Notes under the pieces: generated by a model
The model's database searches: none
Told to the model about the DNA's origin: nothing
Seen by the model: only the letters and a program-made list of their open reading frames with translations
Origin: Trichostrongylus colubriformis
Lineage: Eukaryota; Nematoda; Chromadorea; Rhabditida; Trichostrongylidae
Length of the DNA: 64,000 nucleotides
NCBI GenBank assembly: GCA_963978905.1
Contig: OZ022256.1
Span: 36,380,001-36,444,000, forward strand
Reading direction: 5' to 3'
Translations under genes and position numbers: made by a program
Part shown: piece by piece, positions 1 to 11,879 of the stretch
How positions within the stretch are numbered: the stretch's first letter is position 1
Layout of the letters: every line of letters begins with the position of its first letter

Positions 1-700
1 GTGACATTTCCCTTCCTCATGCTCCCAATCGAAGCTTATCAACCATTATCAGTTTGGGTCACCCACTATTAATGTCTCCCGTCTCACCCTGCTAAACATC
101 CATGAGTGTCAGCGCTCCTGGATCAACGCGAAAGGCGAAACGAATTTGACGACTCTAGCCTTTTTACGCCCCTTATCGAATCTTATCAACCATTATTAGT
201 GCGGGTCACCTACCATCAATGTTCCTGCCCCATCCCGCAAAACACTTGTTAATGTCAGCGCTTTCGGATCAACGCGAAACGCAAAAAGAATTCGATGACA
301 TTTGCCTTCTCGTGCTCATTATCAAATCTCATCAACCATTATGAGCTTGGATCACCCACCATTAATGTCCCTGACCCACCCTGCTAAACACCCATGAGTG
401 TCAGCGCTCTTGGATCAACGCGAAAAGCGAAACGGATTTGACGACTCTAGTCTTTTTACGCTCCTTATCGAATCTTATCAACCGTTATCAATGCTGGTCA
501 TCCACCTTTAATGTCCCCGTCCCATCTCGCAAAACACTTATGGGTGTCAGCGCTTTAGGATCAACCCGAAAGGCGAAACGGATTTGGTGACATTTGCCTT
601 CCGAGGCTCCTTATCAGCCCTTATCAGCTGCTGTCACTTTCGGTCCACCACAGCTGAGGTTCCCTTGGCACCCCTATATCGATTGTAAAATTCGGATGAG
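1..700 (-). mobile_element. Helitron-like element, tandem-unit portion running off the window edge
   Basis: Four to five 146-147 bp units (the phase motif GATCAACGCGAAA recurs at 121, 267 and 413, and a variant near 560) occur in minus orientation. They are followed at 630-690 by the diverged 5' section seen after the TC end of copies A and B. The rest lies outside the window. Confidence 0.6.
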
Positions 701-1151
701 CTGATAGTGATCTGATATCAGAACTTGGAGTATACAAGCCCATTTGTCGCGAAAGGCAAAGATCGCTCCTCAGTTCCATAGGTGCGCGGGTTTCCGTGGT
801 TTGACCGCCGCCTTGCGATGTTGGTCAAATTCCGTGACAACGTGCGATAGCTGCGCATCGCGGCACAATCACGGACCTCCCCGGGCAGTCTTCTCATCGT
901 TCGTCTAATGTGTAGTTCGTCCAATCTGTAATAGATCACCACATAAGCTTGAATACTGAAGTCGGCGGGCGCACCACGGGGCTTGGGCTCTTACAATTAG
1001 AAACAGTAATGGAAAGGCCTACGTCGGAGGAAAACTAAAAGCAGCATGTCGTCGGACGGGGCTCGTGGCGGCGTGAGTGCTTAGATGATACAATTCTTTA
1101 TTGTATCAGATTTTCTGCCCAGTTTTTCGTAGTTACTCTAATATAAAGCTG
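701..1151. other. Unassigned interval
   Basis: No gene recognised. A small hairpin TGATACAA/TTGTATCA lies at about 1086-1108. Confidence 0.5.
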
Positions 1152-2196
1152 CCAGTTGGTGGGCGCACACTATTGCGCGTGATTCATGGCGTGTTGTGCA
1201 AAATGGGTTTGATCGGCCCGACCACATTTGTGTATGGAACTGAGCGGAAACTTCCCTTACCCTGCTCTCAGCTGAGCTATTGAATCGGAAAAAGCAGAGA
1301 AGATTGCATGATAAAAAAAGCATCTCGGTATTAATACACTTCAGTCGCAGCAAACTGGTTTAGGTCATCATTGGGAGTTTGGATAGTATAGAGATAGATA
1401 GTCTTGTATTCGACTGCATCGACTAGTGACAAATTATTAACTTGCTGAGCATCCAATTCCTACACATTAATGGTAAATCCATACCCGCTTATCGGTGTTT
1501 ATCGTTTTCGTAAACATGCTTCACCACTTGGAATTTTACATGGTCTACAGGTCTAGCGGTCGATAACCAGTGTTGCTGCCAGTATTGCATTACAAAACGA
1601 TTCCGAGTGAACCGCTAGCTTTGTTATCACAAATATAGGTTGTATCATGATTATAATGTAGATTGCAGTATCAAGAGAAAAACACCATTTTCTGGAACGC
1701 TAGGCAATTCAATGGTCGGTACATCGGCCAGTGATATCAGAACATAAATAAAATATGTTCCTCCAAAGGCACTGATTGTGAGCATCAGATTCTTTTGCTA
1801 AGGCGGTCATATAGTAGTAGCAAGCGATGTAAAGCATTTCGTCCCATCCAATTCCTAACGGTTCCTATCAGCCACTGTAAGCCGTCATCAAATTCACTGA
1901 GGCTCCTGTACCCAACAATACCAATAAGGTCCCCGTACCCTACAATACCTGCGAATGTGAACATTCCTTTGTTAGCCGCGAAAGCGAACCGGCCTCAGTG
2001 ATATTTCCCTTCTCACGCTTCTAATCGAATCTCATCACTATTATACGTTTGGATCACCCACTATTAATGTCGCTGGCCCACCCTGTAAACACACATGAGA
2101 GTCAGCGCTGTCGGATCAACGCGAAAGGCGAAATGAATTTGACGACATTTGTCTTCTCATGCTCCTTATCGAATCTTATCAACCATTATCGATTTG
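1152..2196 (-). mobile_element. Helitron-like element, copy C (5'-truncated)
   Basis: Read on the minus strand, its 3' end CAACTGG lies at 1152-1158 with the GCGCAATAGTGTGCGC hairpin beside it. The sequence then runs through the shared middle to part of one 147-bp unit, stopping near 2196. The 5' TC end is missing. Confidence 0.62.
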
Positions 2197-3189
2197 GATC
2201 TAGGCGAGTTATATATAGGAGGATTGTACTTTTCTATGTTACTTTCGTACAAACCGTGAGGTGATTTCCTCGGCCTTCGTCGTTGTGTGTGGGTATCAGT
2301 AACGCAGGTTTTATTGCGCGGGCGCTAAGTCAGGTAAAAGTTACCAGGCGTCAGCCTGCGCACGTACCCGCGTAATTCAGCAACATCCTCTAGGACCACA
2401 GCGGACAGGTTGTGCGTCGGTTTGCAATCAATCAATGTGACACTGGTATTTCGATGGGTGGAACGTGATCATTAATGGTGAGTGATCCAAACTGATAATG
2501 GATAAGATTCGATAAGGAGGGTAAAATGCCAATGTCGTCCTAGCCATTCCGTCTTTCGCGATGATCGCAGAGCGATGACACTCATAGTTTCTGGCAGGGT
2601 GGGAAGGGGACTTTAAAAGTGGGTGATTCAGACTGATAAAGATTTTTAAGATTTGATAATGAGCGTGTAGAGGCAAAAGTCGTCAAATCCGTTTGACTTT
2701 TCCATTTCACCCTAGGGCATTGACACACACAGGTGTTTGGCAGGTTGGGGCGGAGCATTGATTGTGGATGATTAAAGCTGATCTCGTTCGATAAGATTTG
2801 ATAAGGAGCGTTGGGAGGCAAATGTCACCAAATCCGTCAAGCTGGCAATGGAATATTCACCTTCACAGGTATTGCAAGGTACGGGGACCTTACTAGCGAC
2901 TTATCGAAACTGATGGCTCATTTGGGCTGATTAGAGCCCTTAGGAATTGGATGAGAAAAAATCGGTACATTGTTCGCTGGCACTGTATGACCGCTATAGT
3001 AAAGCGTCTGATGCTTAGTGCCACTGGGTGAACATATTTTGTCTGTGCTCTGATATCAGTTGCCCACATGTATCCACCACCGAATAGTCCAGCGTTCCAA
3101 ATAATGGTGCACGTCTTTTGGATTCACATGAATGATTAAGATAGGTAGATCCAGATTTGTGATAGCAAAGTAAGGCAGCGTTCATAGTT

Positions 3190-3400
3190 TTGGAATTTGC
3201 GTTTTTGCGTTTTTGCGTTTTTGTGGAAATAGAGTAGATACATATCGATTAGGAAAACTGCGTTTTTGCGTTTTTGTGGAAAGTAGAGTAGATACGTATC
3301 GATTTGTGGAATTTGCGTTTTTGCGTTTTTGTGGAAATGCGGAATTGTGGAATTTGCGTTTTTGCGTTTTTGTGGAAATGTGGAATTGTGGAAAGCGTGG
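3190..3400 (+). repeat. Minisatellite arm of the foldback element (left)
   Basis: Repeated TTTGCGTTTTTGCGTTTTTG and GTGGAAAT units are interspersed with GATACGTATCGAT. It is the inverse of 4380-4770. Confidence 0.8.
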
Positions 3401-4044
3401 AAGCCACGTGCGCGGTGCGTGTCATTCCACGCAGCTCATCATTTGCGAGCGGTTGAACGGATGATGATGAGCTATTTGTTCTCATTCACTTGAGTTCGGG
3501 AAGAGCTTATATAAATAAGGATATAAGGATAAGAGCTTATATACATTTGATAAATGGTTTTGGTCGACTTTGAAGAAAAACTGCCATTTTCGTGCAGGGA
3601 TATAGACATAATTTTGTGAGAAGTACAGTTTCTCTCCAAAATCGAATGTCACACGGTTGTGCTAAGGTGGATTGTCAATTACGAACTAGAACCGATTCGG
3701 AAGAAGTCTGCTACTTCATTCCCTGAGAATTTCTCATACAAAGGTCAGACGTTATTGAAGATTCATCTTGGCAAGGGTGTGTTGCAAGAGTTCCGATGAT
3801 TACTGTGGGGTCAGGACACCCATGAGTGGGCTTACTTCACGAGAGGATTAATTTACTACCTATTCAAGATCTTGGCTACGTAGCTGGTCCACCCATGTCA
3901 CGGATAAGCGTCGAAGAATAAAGGCAGATACTCGTAAAGGTAAATATGTAATAAAGATGGAAAACTTGTAATTCAAATAATTAAGTTAGGGCATCTTCAA
4001 TTAGATACAAATTCTCACTGAAAGCAGAAACGATCTATGATGAA

Positions 4045-4061
4045 GGGGGGGGGGGGGGGGG
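4045..4061 (+). repeat. Run of 17 G
   Basis: Uninterrupted G tract within the spacer of the foldback element. Confidence 0.95.
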
Positions 4062-4379
4062 CTGGTCTGTGACAGCCCGTTACATCTTTTTAGTCTCACA
4101 AGAATCTTGATTTCATCGTTATTACTCTCCGCAGCACTGCTGACATGATCTCCCTGCACGCTGTTCGGAACACTTGCACGCCACCCAAAGACACACTACA
4201 GTGTGACAGCAGACGAAAGTGACATATAACGAATGATCGAGAGTACGAAAGAGTGAACGAGAAGGGAAAAACTGTTGAAAAAGCAATGTATAAGATCAGT
4301 CTGTTCCTTCAGTGTAGAAAGTGCTTTGTCTTATCATCCACGTTCGCTGACGAAGCAATCGACACGTATCTTATCCACC

Positions 4380-4770
4380 TCATTTCCACAAAAACGCAAA
4401 AACGCAAGTTCCGCAAATCGATAGGTATCTAATCTTCTTTCCACAAAAACGCAAAAACGCAAATTCCACGATTCCGCATTTCCACAAAAACGCAAAAACG
4501 CAAATTCCGCAAATCGATACGTATCTTATCCCTTTCCGCATTTCCACAAAAACGCAAAAACGCAAATTCCGCATTTCCACAAAAACGCAAAAACGCAAAT
4601 TCCACACTCTCCTTTCTCTAATCCTCTCGTCTCTTCGTGGCATGGAAATCGATACGTATCTAATGCTTTATCCGCATTTCCACAAAAACGCAAAAACGCA
4701 AAAACGCAAAAACGCAAATCGATACGTATCTATTCTTCTTTCCACAAAAACGCAAAAACGCAAATTCCAA
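4380..4770 (-). repeat. Minisatellite arm of the foldback element (right)
   Basis: Repeated TTCCACAAAAACGCAAAAAC units carry ATCGATACGTAT or similar blocks. This arm has roughly twice the units of the left arm. Apparent ORFs here rich in FAFLRFC-type repeats are artefacts of the repeat. Confidence 0.8.
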
Positions 4771-5378
4771 AACCATGAACGCTGCCTAATGGATTCATTT
4801 TCTCATGCGTTACCAACAACAATACTGGTTATCGACCGCTAGATTATGTAAAATTCCAAATTGTAGTGCATGTTCGTAAAAACAGTGGGTATCAAAAGCT
4901 AACATATGGTTCTACCACCAATATGTAGGATTGGCTTGCTCGAGAAGTATACAAATTGCTAACAATCGATGCAGTCAAACACAAAGCTATGATCTCTAAA
5001 CTACCTGAACTCCTAACAATGTCCACTTTGGCCAAAGTGTTAAATGAGTAGTGGATAAACACATTTCATTCCTGGTCCATTTACATTCGTCATCGATACA
5101 TAACAAGTGCTATCGACCGCTATGTCATCTGTACCTCCGGAAAGTAAGGGCCTTCTGCAGCAGTGCCATGTGCAGTGGAAATGGCTAGACTATCGACAAC
5201 CAATAGCCAAGCACGAAATGCTCAGCAAATGAACATAGTCTGTACTCCAATATCAGTAGCAAAGGGATGTTCCGTCTGGACTTCTTCCGCATCGGATAGT
5301 AAATATCGACCATTTCCTCGTTACCTAATTGTGTGCTAGCGCGTTGAGGTGGTGGGAGGGGGAGGAGGACATGTCTTT

Positions 5379-5428
5379 GCAGACTTTCGTGTTAATGGTG
5401 TATGCAGACTTTCGTGTTAATGGTGTAC
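5379..5428 (+). repeat. 25-bp tandem duplication
   Basis: GCAGACTTTCGTGTTAATGG plus GTGTA(T/C) occurs twice in direct succession. Confidence 0.9.
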
Positions 5429-5714
5429 GATCCTGTAAAGCCATAGATAGGAACGGCGTTCGATGTATAAAAGGAGCGGGACAAAGGTTAGAAAGAAGAC
5501 TAAGCAAGAGTAGTGAGCGGAGATATGTTTCACCTGGTGCCTTTTTGATCCTTACCCCTCACCTCTGACTCTCAATATGTTCGGAGGACTCACAGCAAAT
5601 AGATATCAAAGCTAGTAGTAGAGACGACCACATCGAAACCGACGCTAAAAACATGAAAGCTTACTGAAGAGTCAGACGCGCTCACCACATGATACAGACG
5701 TGATATAAATTGAT

Positions 5715-6760
5715 CTAATATCAAGCCTTTCGGGTGTGTGTGTTTGAGCGGAATTTCATATCTCGCATCGCAGTAGTGCAGGGACCCTGAATTTTGTAAG
5801 CGGTATAGGGGTGGTAAAGGGTCCCCAGCGTGGGTGGACCGAAAGTGATAGCAGGCCTGATAAGAAAGCTCGAAAAGCGAATGTCGTCGTATTCCCTTTG
5901 TCTGTCGAGTTGATCCAAGAGCGCCTGTGGTGGGTGATCTAAACTTATAGCGGTTGATATGATTTCATAAGGAGTCTCAAAAGGCTAATGTCGCCGAATC
6001 CGTTTCGCTTTCCTGACTGACAGTGAAATATTCACATTCACAGGTATCGTAGGGTGTAGGGACGTTAATGGTGACTTGTCTTGACGGCTTTAAAGGACTG
6101 GTAAGAGCCATTAGGAAGTGAGTGGGGTAAAATCCGGTAAACCGGTCACTACTACTATGCAACTGCATCATAAATGCCTCATGCTCAGTGCCATTGAGTA
6201 AACATATTTTGTTAACGTTGTGATATCAGTTACCGATGTATCGACTAGTAAACTGCCTAGCGTTCGAAATAATAGTGCAATAGTGCATGTCTTTCGATAC
6301 TGCGATCCACATGGATGATCAAGACACGATCTAGATTTGTGATAGCGAAGCAAGTGATTCGTCCTTTCATTTGGTGCTAGGAGCAATACTGGGTGCCGAC
6401 TACTGGAATATGTAAATTTACAAATAGCTGTGCACGTTCACAAAAACGATGAGTATCGATAACTGACATATGGATCTACCACCAAAACATGAGAATCAGA
6501 TGCTCGGCAAGTGGACTAATTGTGTCGATCTCTAAAGCATCTGAACTCCCAATAGCGACCACTTTGGCCAAATGGTTAACTGGTCAGCGGATATACCAAT
6601 TTCATTCCTAAACAGTGATGGTCAATATTATTGCAACAAAAGGTGTCTACCGCTAAATCAACTAGACCTCTGAAAAAGGTGACCACCTTTATCGGTGCGC
6701 TATGCAGTAGTAAATGACTGGTTTAGGCCGCGTTCGTACCCAAGTGAATAGGTTTTTTGG
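5715..6760 (+). mobile_element. Helitron-family copy E
   Basis: It begins with the GTGTGTGTGTTT / TTCATATCTCGCATCGCAG section found next to the 5' end of copies A and B. It continues with about one tandem unit and the shared middle section (GTGATAGCGAAGCAAG at 6339-6354). It ends with the subfamily-2 tail (ACTTTGGCCAAATGG) near 6555 and a decayed end. Boundaries are approximate and no intact terminus was seen. Confidence 0.5.
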
Positions 6761-7055
6761 CGGATCGGCGCATCCGCGTTTTGGGATAGCAGGCGTAGCC
6801 GCATCACTCTAGCAATCGCGGTTAGTTGGACGCCGCGCGTGCCAACTTGCGGTTGATTCGAGGTCTTTCCATTAGCCGACTGTGGTTTGCTAATTGCTTG
6901 TTATTGGAAATTTTCTGACATTCTGCTGTTTTTGCGGATGTCTTTGCAGATACGAGACGGATGATTGAGGACTGGTCCATAGTACGAAAAATCGGATGAA
7001 AATCTCGTTTTTCCTCCTGTTGTTCAATCAAACAATAGAAGGATACCAGCTACAC

Positions 7056-7590
7056 GGGTGGGGGTCAATTGGTCGAATTTTCGTGCGACCTCCCGCGGAC
7101 GGCGCGGCTAGTGAGAGTCGTTTGTAATTCCGCTCAAGACGGAATGGACTGGTATCGTGAGGGACCTTTGAGATTGCACCTATTTTCAGCGCGGGTGCAT
7201 ATTTGCTTCTTCTTATGCTTTCTGTGAGAACTGAAATAATAAAGGTAGTTTAACTGTTATTGTTCCCTCTCATTCTACAGTGGGTGATCCAGAGAAGTTC
7301 TGCACGAGCATTAACAGTTGACGAAACCTACCAAGATAACACAACAATCAACAACAACCTCAAGTATGATAGAAGCAGTGATAGCTATGCCTTTAATAGC
7401 TTCGAAGGACGATGGAGAGCTCATATTACAGCCTTAGCGAATTCTAATTCACGCATATTCGAAGGTCCCTTACGGTACCAGACCGTTGCGTCTTGAGCGG
7501 AATTTCACATGACTCGTATTGACGGCGCCGCGAGTGCGACGCCGCGAAGCGAAAATTCAACCAATCGACCCACACCTCAGCTACATTAAC
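7056..7590. mobile_element. GC-rich TIR element, copy 1
   Basis: GGTCAATTGGTCGAATTTTC at the left and CGAAAATTCAACCAATCGAC at the right. It carries the family mark GGCGCCGCGAGTGCGACGCC near the right end. The interior is unique and non-coding. Confidence 0.55.
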
Positions 7591-7624
7591 TAGGCTAAGC
7601 TACACTACATCAACTACATTACAA

Positions 7625-7865
7625 CTACATCAAAGACACATTCCAGGATTATTGGAGTAGTACGGCTCCCGCCGTGGTCAGATAGTTCGACCCACAGCCA
7701 GTAGCCTGTACCTTTACCGAGGCGTGAGTGTCAGTTCCTGGAGCATGCAGAGCCAAAAAAGCAAGCACGACTCCACCAAGCAGCTCAGCGCCGCCCACCT
7801 CAGACTTGATCGTTGGCAATGGCGGTGGCAACGGCGGCCACAACGTGGTGAATTAGGCCTACGAC
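7625..7865 (-). repeat. Dispersed repeat R1, 3' part, inverted
   Basis: The minus strand matches 19490-19715 (ACGGCAGGAGCT-type block, GTCGAACTATCTGACCACGG, ATTCCAGGATTATTGG-type ending). It adjoins mariner relic 1. Confidence 0.6.
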
Positions 7866-7891
7866 TTCTGATGAACCTTGTTATATATATA

Positions 7892-8753
7892 TTAGGTTGA
7901 TTCATAATGAATCGCATTGTCGTGCAACTTTTTAACGACAGCTGGGATTCACTTGAAATATGCTCCATCTTTATCGATGACCTTCTGCCACTGGTTAGGC
8001 AGATCATGGATGCCCTTGCATCAGAAGGCCGGAGGCTGGAGCTCGAAGAAGTTGCCGAATGCCGTCTTGACGTCGTCGCTAGTTTTGAAGTCTTGGCCGT
8101 CCAGGTGGCGTTGGCTGTGAGAGAGAAGATGGAAATCTGAATAGGCCAGGTCTGGGGAGTACGGTGGGTGTGGAAGCACGGTCCAACTGTACGACAGCAG
8201 CTCGGCCTTGGTCGATCTTGCAATGTGCTGTCTTGCGTTGTCGTGCTGGAAGTAAACATGTGACCGCCGCCGTAGCGAACTTTGGACATTTGCCTTCAAT
8301 CCTCGTAACTGACGACCGTAGACGTCGGCGGATACTGTTGTACCTTCATCGAACATCCCAGTACTCTACGCCGTGTACGCTCCACCAACCGCAATTTTCG
8401 TCTTCAATGGAATAGTCGCCTGACGCAAACTTCGAATGCCACGAGTACACTGTACTTCTGGCGGGGGCCAGCTCCTTGTGAACTTCTTTCAGACGTCTGC
8501 CATCCTCGGATTCCTGGCCAGATAGCGATATAAATAGTATGACGTTGCGGATGTGGTCTCTGGACGGCTTGAAATCGTGCGGCATGGTGGCGGAATGAAA
8601 CTACTCTAGAGTGATTATTTTGCGGTACTTCAAAGAGCCTTTCATACTCATTCCAACGCTACCTTGCGCGTCCATTTTCGTTAACTCATTGCTGAGTTAT
8701 GATCTCTAGAAATCATCACTACCATTTGTCCGATTTATTGTGAATCAACCTAA
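7892..8753 (-). mobile_element. Mariner relic 1 (family 1), internally deleted
   Basis: Ends are TTAGGTTGATTCATAA and its inverse. The length is 862 bp against the usual 1.3 kb. Minus-strand pieces show the N-terminal helix-turn-helix region (MPHDFKPSRDHIRN, about 8585-8350) and the second half of the catalytic domain (8356-8021). The latter has HDNARQH and SPDLAYSDF with exactly 34 residues between the two aspartates (DD34D). The section holding the first catalytic Asp is missing, so it could move only with a helper. It is bordered on the left by TA. Confidence 0.85.
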
Positions 8754-8849
8754 TGAAACGCTTCGTCTGTCCGTCTCTTTGTACTTCCCTCCGTCTGTGA
8801 CGAATTTAGGTATTATATGAAAAACGATCTGTGGAGATGGGTGAAGTGT

Positions 8850-9255
8850 GGGATGGGTAGGGCATATCGATAAGTATATTTTACTATCGATAAGTATATT
8901 TTACTTCACTCCGATGCGCCAGAAATTCCTTTCAGTCGGGTAAGAAGGCAGCCTTATCGTTACCCATTGGCTTACCGTTGCAACACGCCACTAAGTGTTC
9001 CGAGTGATTATACTTTGAACTCCGATACCAGTATCAACGGGATGTTTCAACTGCTAAACTACGTGAAATTCCGATAGTGATAGATATTTGTAGAGATACT
9101 ATTTAGGATAGCGCTCAATACTACGTTCATCACAATGTGGAACTGTGCAATATGGACCTCTTCGATATCGATTGATACCTAACACCAATGTGGAAAAAGT
9201 AGATGTTCACCAAAAAGTCAATATTCACTATTTCCCTATTACATAATTCTCTTGT
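8850..9255 (+). repeat. Fragment of Helitron subfamily 2 tail
   Basis: The section ending GTCAATATTCACTATTTCCC at about 9220-9239 resembles 5295-5330 of copy D, and weaker matches extend upstream to about 8985. It starts with a 20-bp direct duplication (8866-8905). Confidence 0.35.
8866..8905 (+). repeat. 20-bp tandem duplication
   Basis: ATCGATAAGTATATTTTACT occurs twice in a row. Confidence 0.9.
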
Positions 9256-10127
9256 ATTATTCGCACAGTACGCGACAGCCCAACTGGTAATAATGTAACT
9301 CCTAGTACATACAGCTTCTTAGCATTGACAGATGGACAAAGCATTAAAAAGGGGGAAATACCGGTGCTGACGGCTTGTTGAAACATCTGTTGAGCGTCCC
9401 ATGTAGTGGCCAGCGTGGGCGGAAATTGCAAATGGCACATAATGATACGGGTGCTGGTGAAAACTGTCTGACTAGGTCATCGCGGCCACACAAATTGCGT
9501 CGCCGTGCGCGCCAGGTGTGAGTTTCTGCTTGTCCCATTTCGAGTTGATCGCACACTGCTACCACCTCCTCGCGTGACCTTATTGAAAAGTCCGACTCAC
9601 ACCCTTAATAATACAAACCCCCATCACGTGGTCTCCAAGAGATCCATCAAAGGCAAAAGATTCAACGTAGCTATAACCTACCAGGAGCACCGTCATCCGA
9701 AATGTGACGCCTTCATACAGCTAACTGACTCATAATACCACTTTGAACATATTCACTTATTATTGTGGCTTTGAGAATAACAGCTTGAGATTTAGTACGT
9801 TGACTGACATGGTCACTAAGAAATCACGAACGACAATTCATTTGACAGTTTTGGTGCTACTTCTCAGAGAATAGTGAATTCAGCGTAGAAGGTGAGGAGA
9901 AATAAGCTGTTTTCAACAGAATTCAAGACAGTGATAGGGGTGATATGAATAGAGAGGAATTACTAAAGTGACCCATACTCGTATAAACTAAGGCCCTGGG
10001 GAGGCTTTCTGCAACGGAACTTTCGATGAAGAGCACACCCCTGAACTGTGGAGAGCTCGTCTTTGCCGAAGAATGACTGAGGTGTAAGGTAATGAGCAAG
10101 ATAGCAGAATGATACATGATAATGATA
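9256..10127. other. Unassigned interval
   Basis: Short ORFs on both strands have no recognisable domain, codon pattern or splice structure. I see no feature I can support. Confidence 0.5.
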
Positions 10128-11647
10128 TCCTACTATATATAATTCGCTTAGTATGTCTGTGTGTGTGCCTGTGTGTGTGTGTTTGTCCGTCTGTCACGAA
10201 ATTCATATCTCGCGTCGCAATAAAGCTGGGACCATGAATTTTACAGGTGATGTGGGGAGTGGCAAGGGGACACTAATGGTGGTGGAACGAAAGTGATAGC
10301 AACTGATAAGGGCTGATAAGGAGCCTCGGAAGAGAAATGTCGCCAAATGCATTTCGCCTTTCGCGTTAATCCAAGAGCGCTGACACTCACATGTGTTTAG
10401 CAGGGTGGGTCAGGGACATTAGTGGTGGGGGACTCGCACTGATATCGGTTGATAAGATTCGATAAGGAGCGTAAAAAAAGCTAGAGTCGTCAAATCCGTT
10501 TCGCTTTTCGATTTGATCCTTGAGCGATCACACTCACAGGTGTTTCGTGGAGTGGGACGGGAACATTCATGGTGGGTAATCCAGCTTGATAACGGTTGAT
10601 AAGATTTGATAAGGAAAAAGCTAGAGACGTCGAATCCGTTTTGCCTTTCGTATTGATCCAAGAGCGCTGACACGGGTGTTTAGCAGGGTGGGCCAGAGAC
10701 ATCAATGGTGGGTGTTCCAGCTTGATAACGGCTGATAAGATTTGATTGGGAGCGTGAGAAGGGAAATGTCATCAAGGCCGGTTCGCTTTTGCGGCTACCA
10801 GTGGAATGTACATATTCGCAAGTATTGTAGGGTACGGGGACCTCAATGGTATTGTAGGGTACAGGGGCCTAAATGGAACTTATAACGGCTTACGGTGGCT
10901 GATAAGAATCGTTAGGAATTGGATGGGGTGAAGTCCTTTACATCGCTTGCTACTACTACACGACCGCTTCAGCAAAAGCATCTGATACTCAGTGTCATTG
11001 GGTGAACATATTTCGTTTGTGTTCTGATACCACAGGCTGATGTATCGACCGCCGAATTGGCCAGCGTTCCAAAACATGGTGCGCTTCTTTTGATGCTGCG
11101 ATCTACATTGATAATCATGATACAACCTATAATTGTGATAGCAAAGCAAGCGATTCACTTGGAATCATTTTATAATGCTGTACTGGCAGCAACACTGGGT
11201 ATCGACCGCTAGACTATGCAAAATTCCAAATAGTGAAGCATGTTTATGAAAACTATAAACATCGATAATCGGGATATGGTTGCCATCAGTGTAGAAGTTA
11301 GATGCTCAGCAAGTGAACGAATTGTTACCAATGCATGCAATCATACAAAACTATCGATCTCTAAGCTATCCATACTCCCAATGAATGACCTAAACCATTT
11401 GGCAGGCGCACACTACTGCGAGCGATTCATGTCGATGACGTGCAAAATGGGTCCGATGCAAAGCACTAAAGTATATTGATACCGAAATGCTTTTTTATCT
11501 CGCCATCTTTGTTTTTTTTATAGCTCAGCGGAAAGCAGAGGAAAGGAAATTTCTACTTAATACCATACGCAACTGTGGTCGTGCCGATCAAACCCATTTT
11601 GCAACATCGCCATGAATCGCGCGCAGTAGTGTGCGCCCGCCAACTGG
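10128..11647 (+). mobile_element. Helitron-like non-autonomous element, copy A (complete)
   Basis: It starts TCCTACTATATATAATTCG directly after an A and ends CAACTGG directly before a T, the A|TC...CTRR|T arrangement of Helitrons. A hairpin GCGCGCA-GTAG-TGTGCGC lies seven bases before the terminal CTGG. A GTGTGT-rich tract follows the 5' end. About three tandem units of 140-147 bp (10370-10800) come next, then a unique middle and a 250-bp terminal inverted repeat region. No helicase or Rep ORF is present, so it would depend on an autonomous partner. Confidence 0.72.
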
Positions 11648-11879
11648 TAGTATTGAAGACACGACTGAAATTACGAGGTGTTCGACGTGTCGGTCTTTGT
11701 GATGAAAACCGATCTACACCGATCAGTATCAAAGACTGGCATAAATGATACAACTCAAAGGCAGTGGTAGGGGTAATTCGGTGGCATCATTCATACCACT
11801 CTTTGATACTCCCACGGACACGTTTTCAGCACGAAAGCGGACACGTCAAGCACCACGTCATTTCGATCAGTTCTTCAAT

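Larger units (their letters stand above)
3174..4786. mobile_element. Foldback DNA element with TAA duplication
   Basis: The 1613-bp element begins GGCAGCGTTCATAGTTTTGG and ends with its inverse, flanked by TAA at 3171-3173 and 4787-4789. Both arms (3174-3400 and 4380-4786) consist of a minisatellite built from TTTGCG/TTTTGTGGAAAT units mixed with ATCGATACGTAT blocks, in opposite orientation. The roughly 1-kb spacer has no ORF of note but holds a run of 17 G. The 3-bp TWA-type duplication recalls PIF/Harbinger elements, but no transposase is present, so that assignment is tentative. The host Helitron-like copy aligns cleanly across the empty site. Confidence 0.75.
2425..5345 (+). mobile_element. 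Helitron-family copy D, split by a foldback insertion
   Basis: From 2450 to 2880 there are two to three diverged 147-bp units, then the shared middle section (2960-3170). After removing 3174-4786 the alignment resumes with GGATTCATTTTCTCATGCGT and ATCGACCGCTAGATTATG as in copies A and B. From about 5060 the 3' part differs from A and B and matches copy E and the fragment at 8850-9255, so D and E form a second subfamily. Confidence 0.55.

Noticed and set aside
1..2264. Short ORFs across the 147-bp units
   Set aside because: The same pseudo-peptides recur in every unit and on both strands, so they are repeat translations.
4045..4061. G-quadruplex regulatory element
   Set aside because: A plain G homopolymer can form such structures but nothing nearby suggests a regulated gene. 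Homopolymers are also prone to sequencing error.
3190..4770. CRISPR-like array or coding repeat protein in the TTTGCG-rich arms
   Set aside because: Units vary in length, have no unique spacers and occur as inverse arms of one transposon in a eukaryotic genome. The repetitive ORFs are translations of the minisatellite.
7714..8289. 191-codon minus ORF as a host gene
   Set aside because: It is a wrong-frame reading through a mariner relic. The neighbouring frame holds the transposase motifs.
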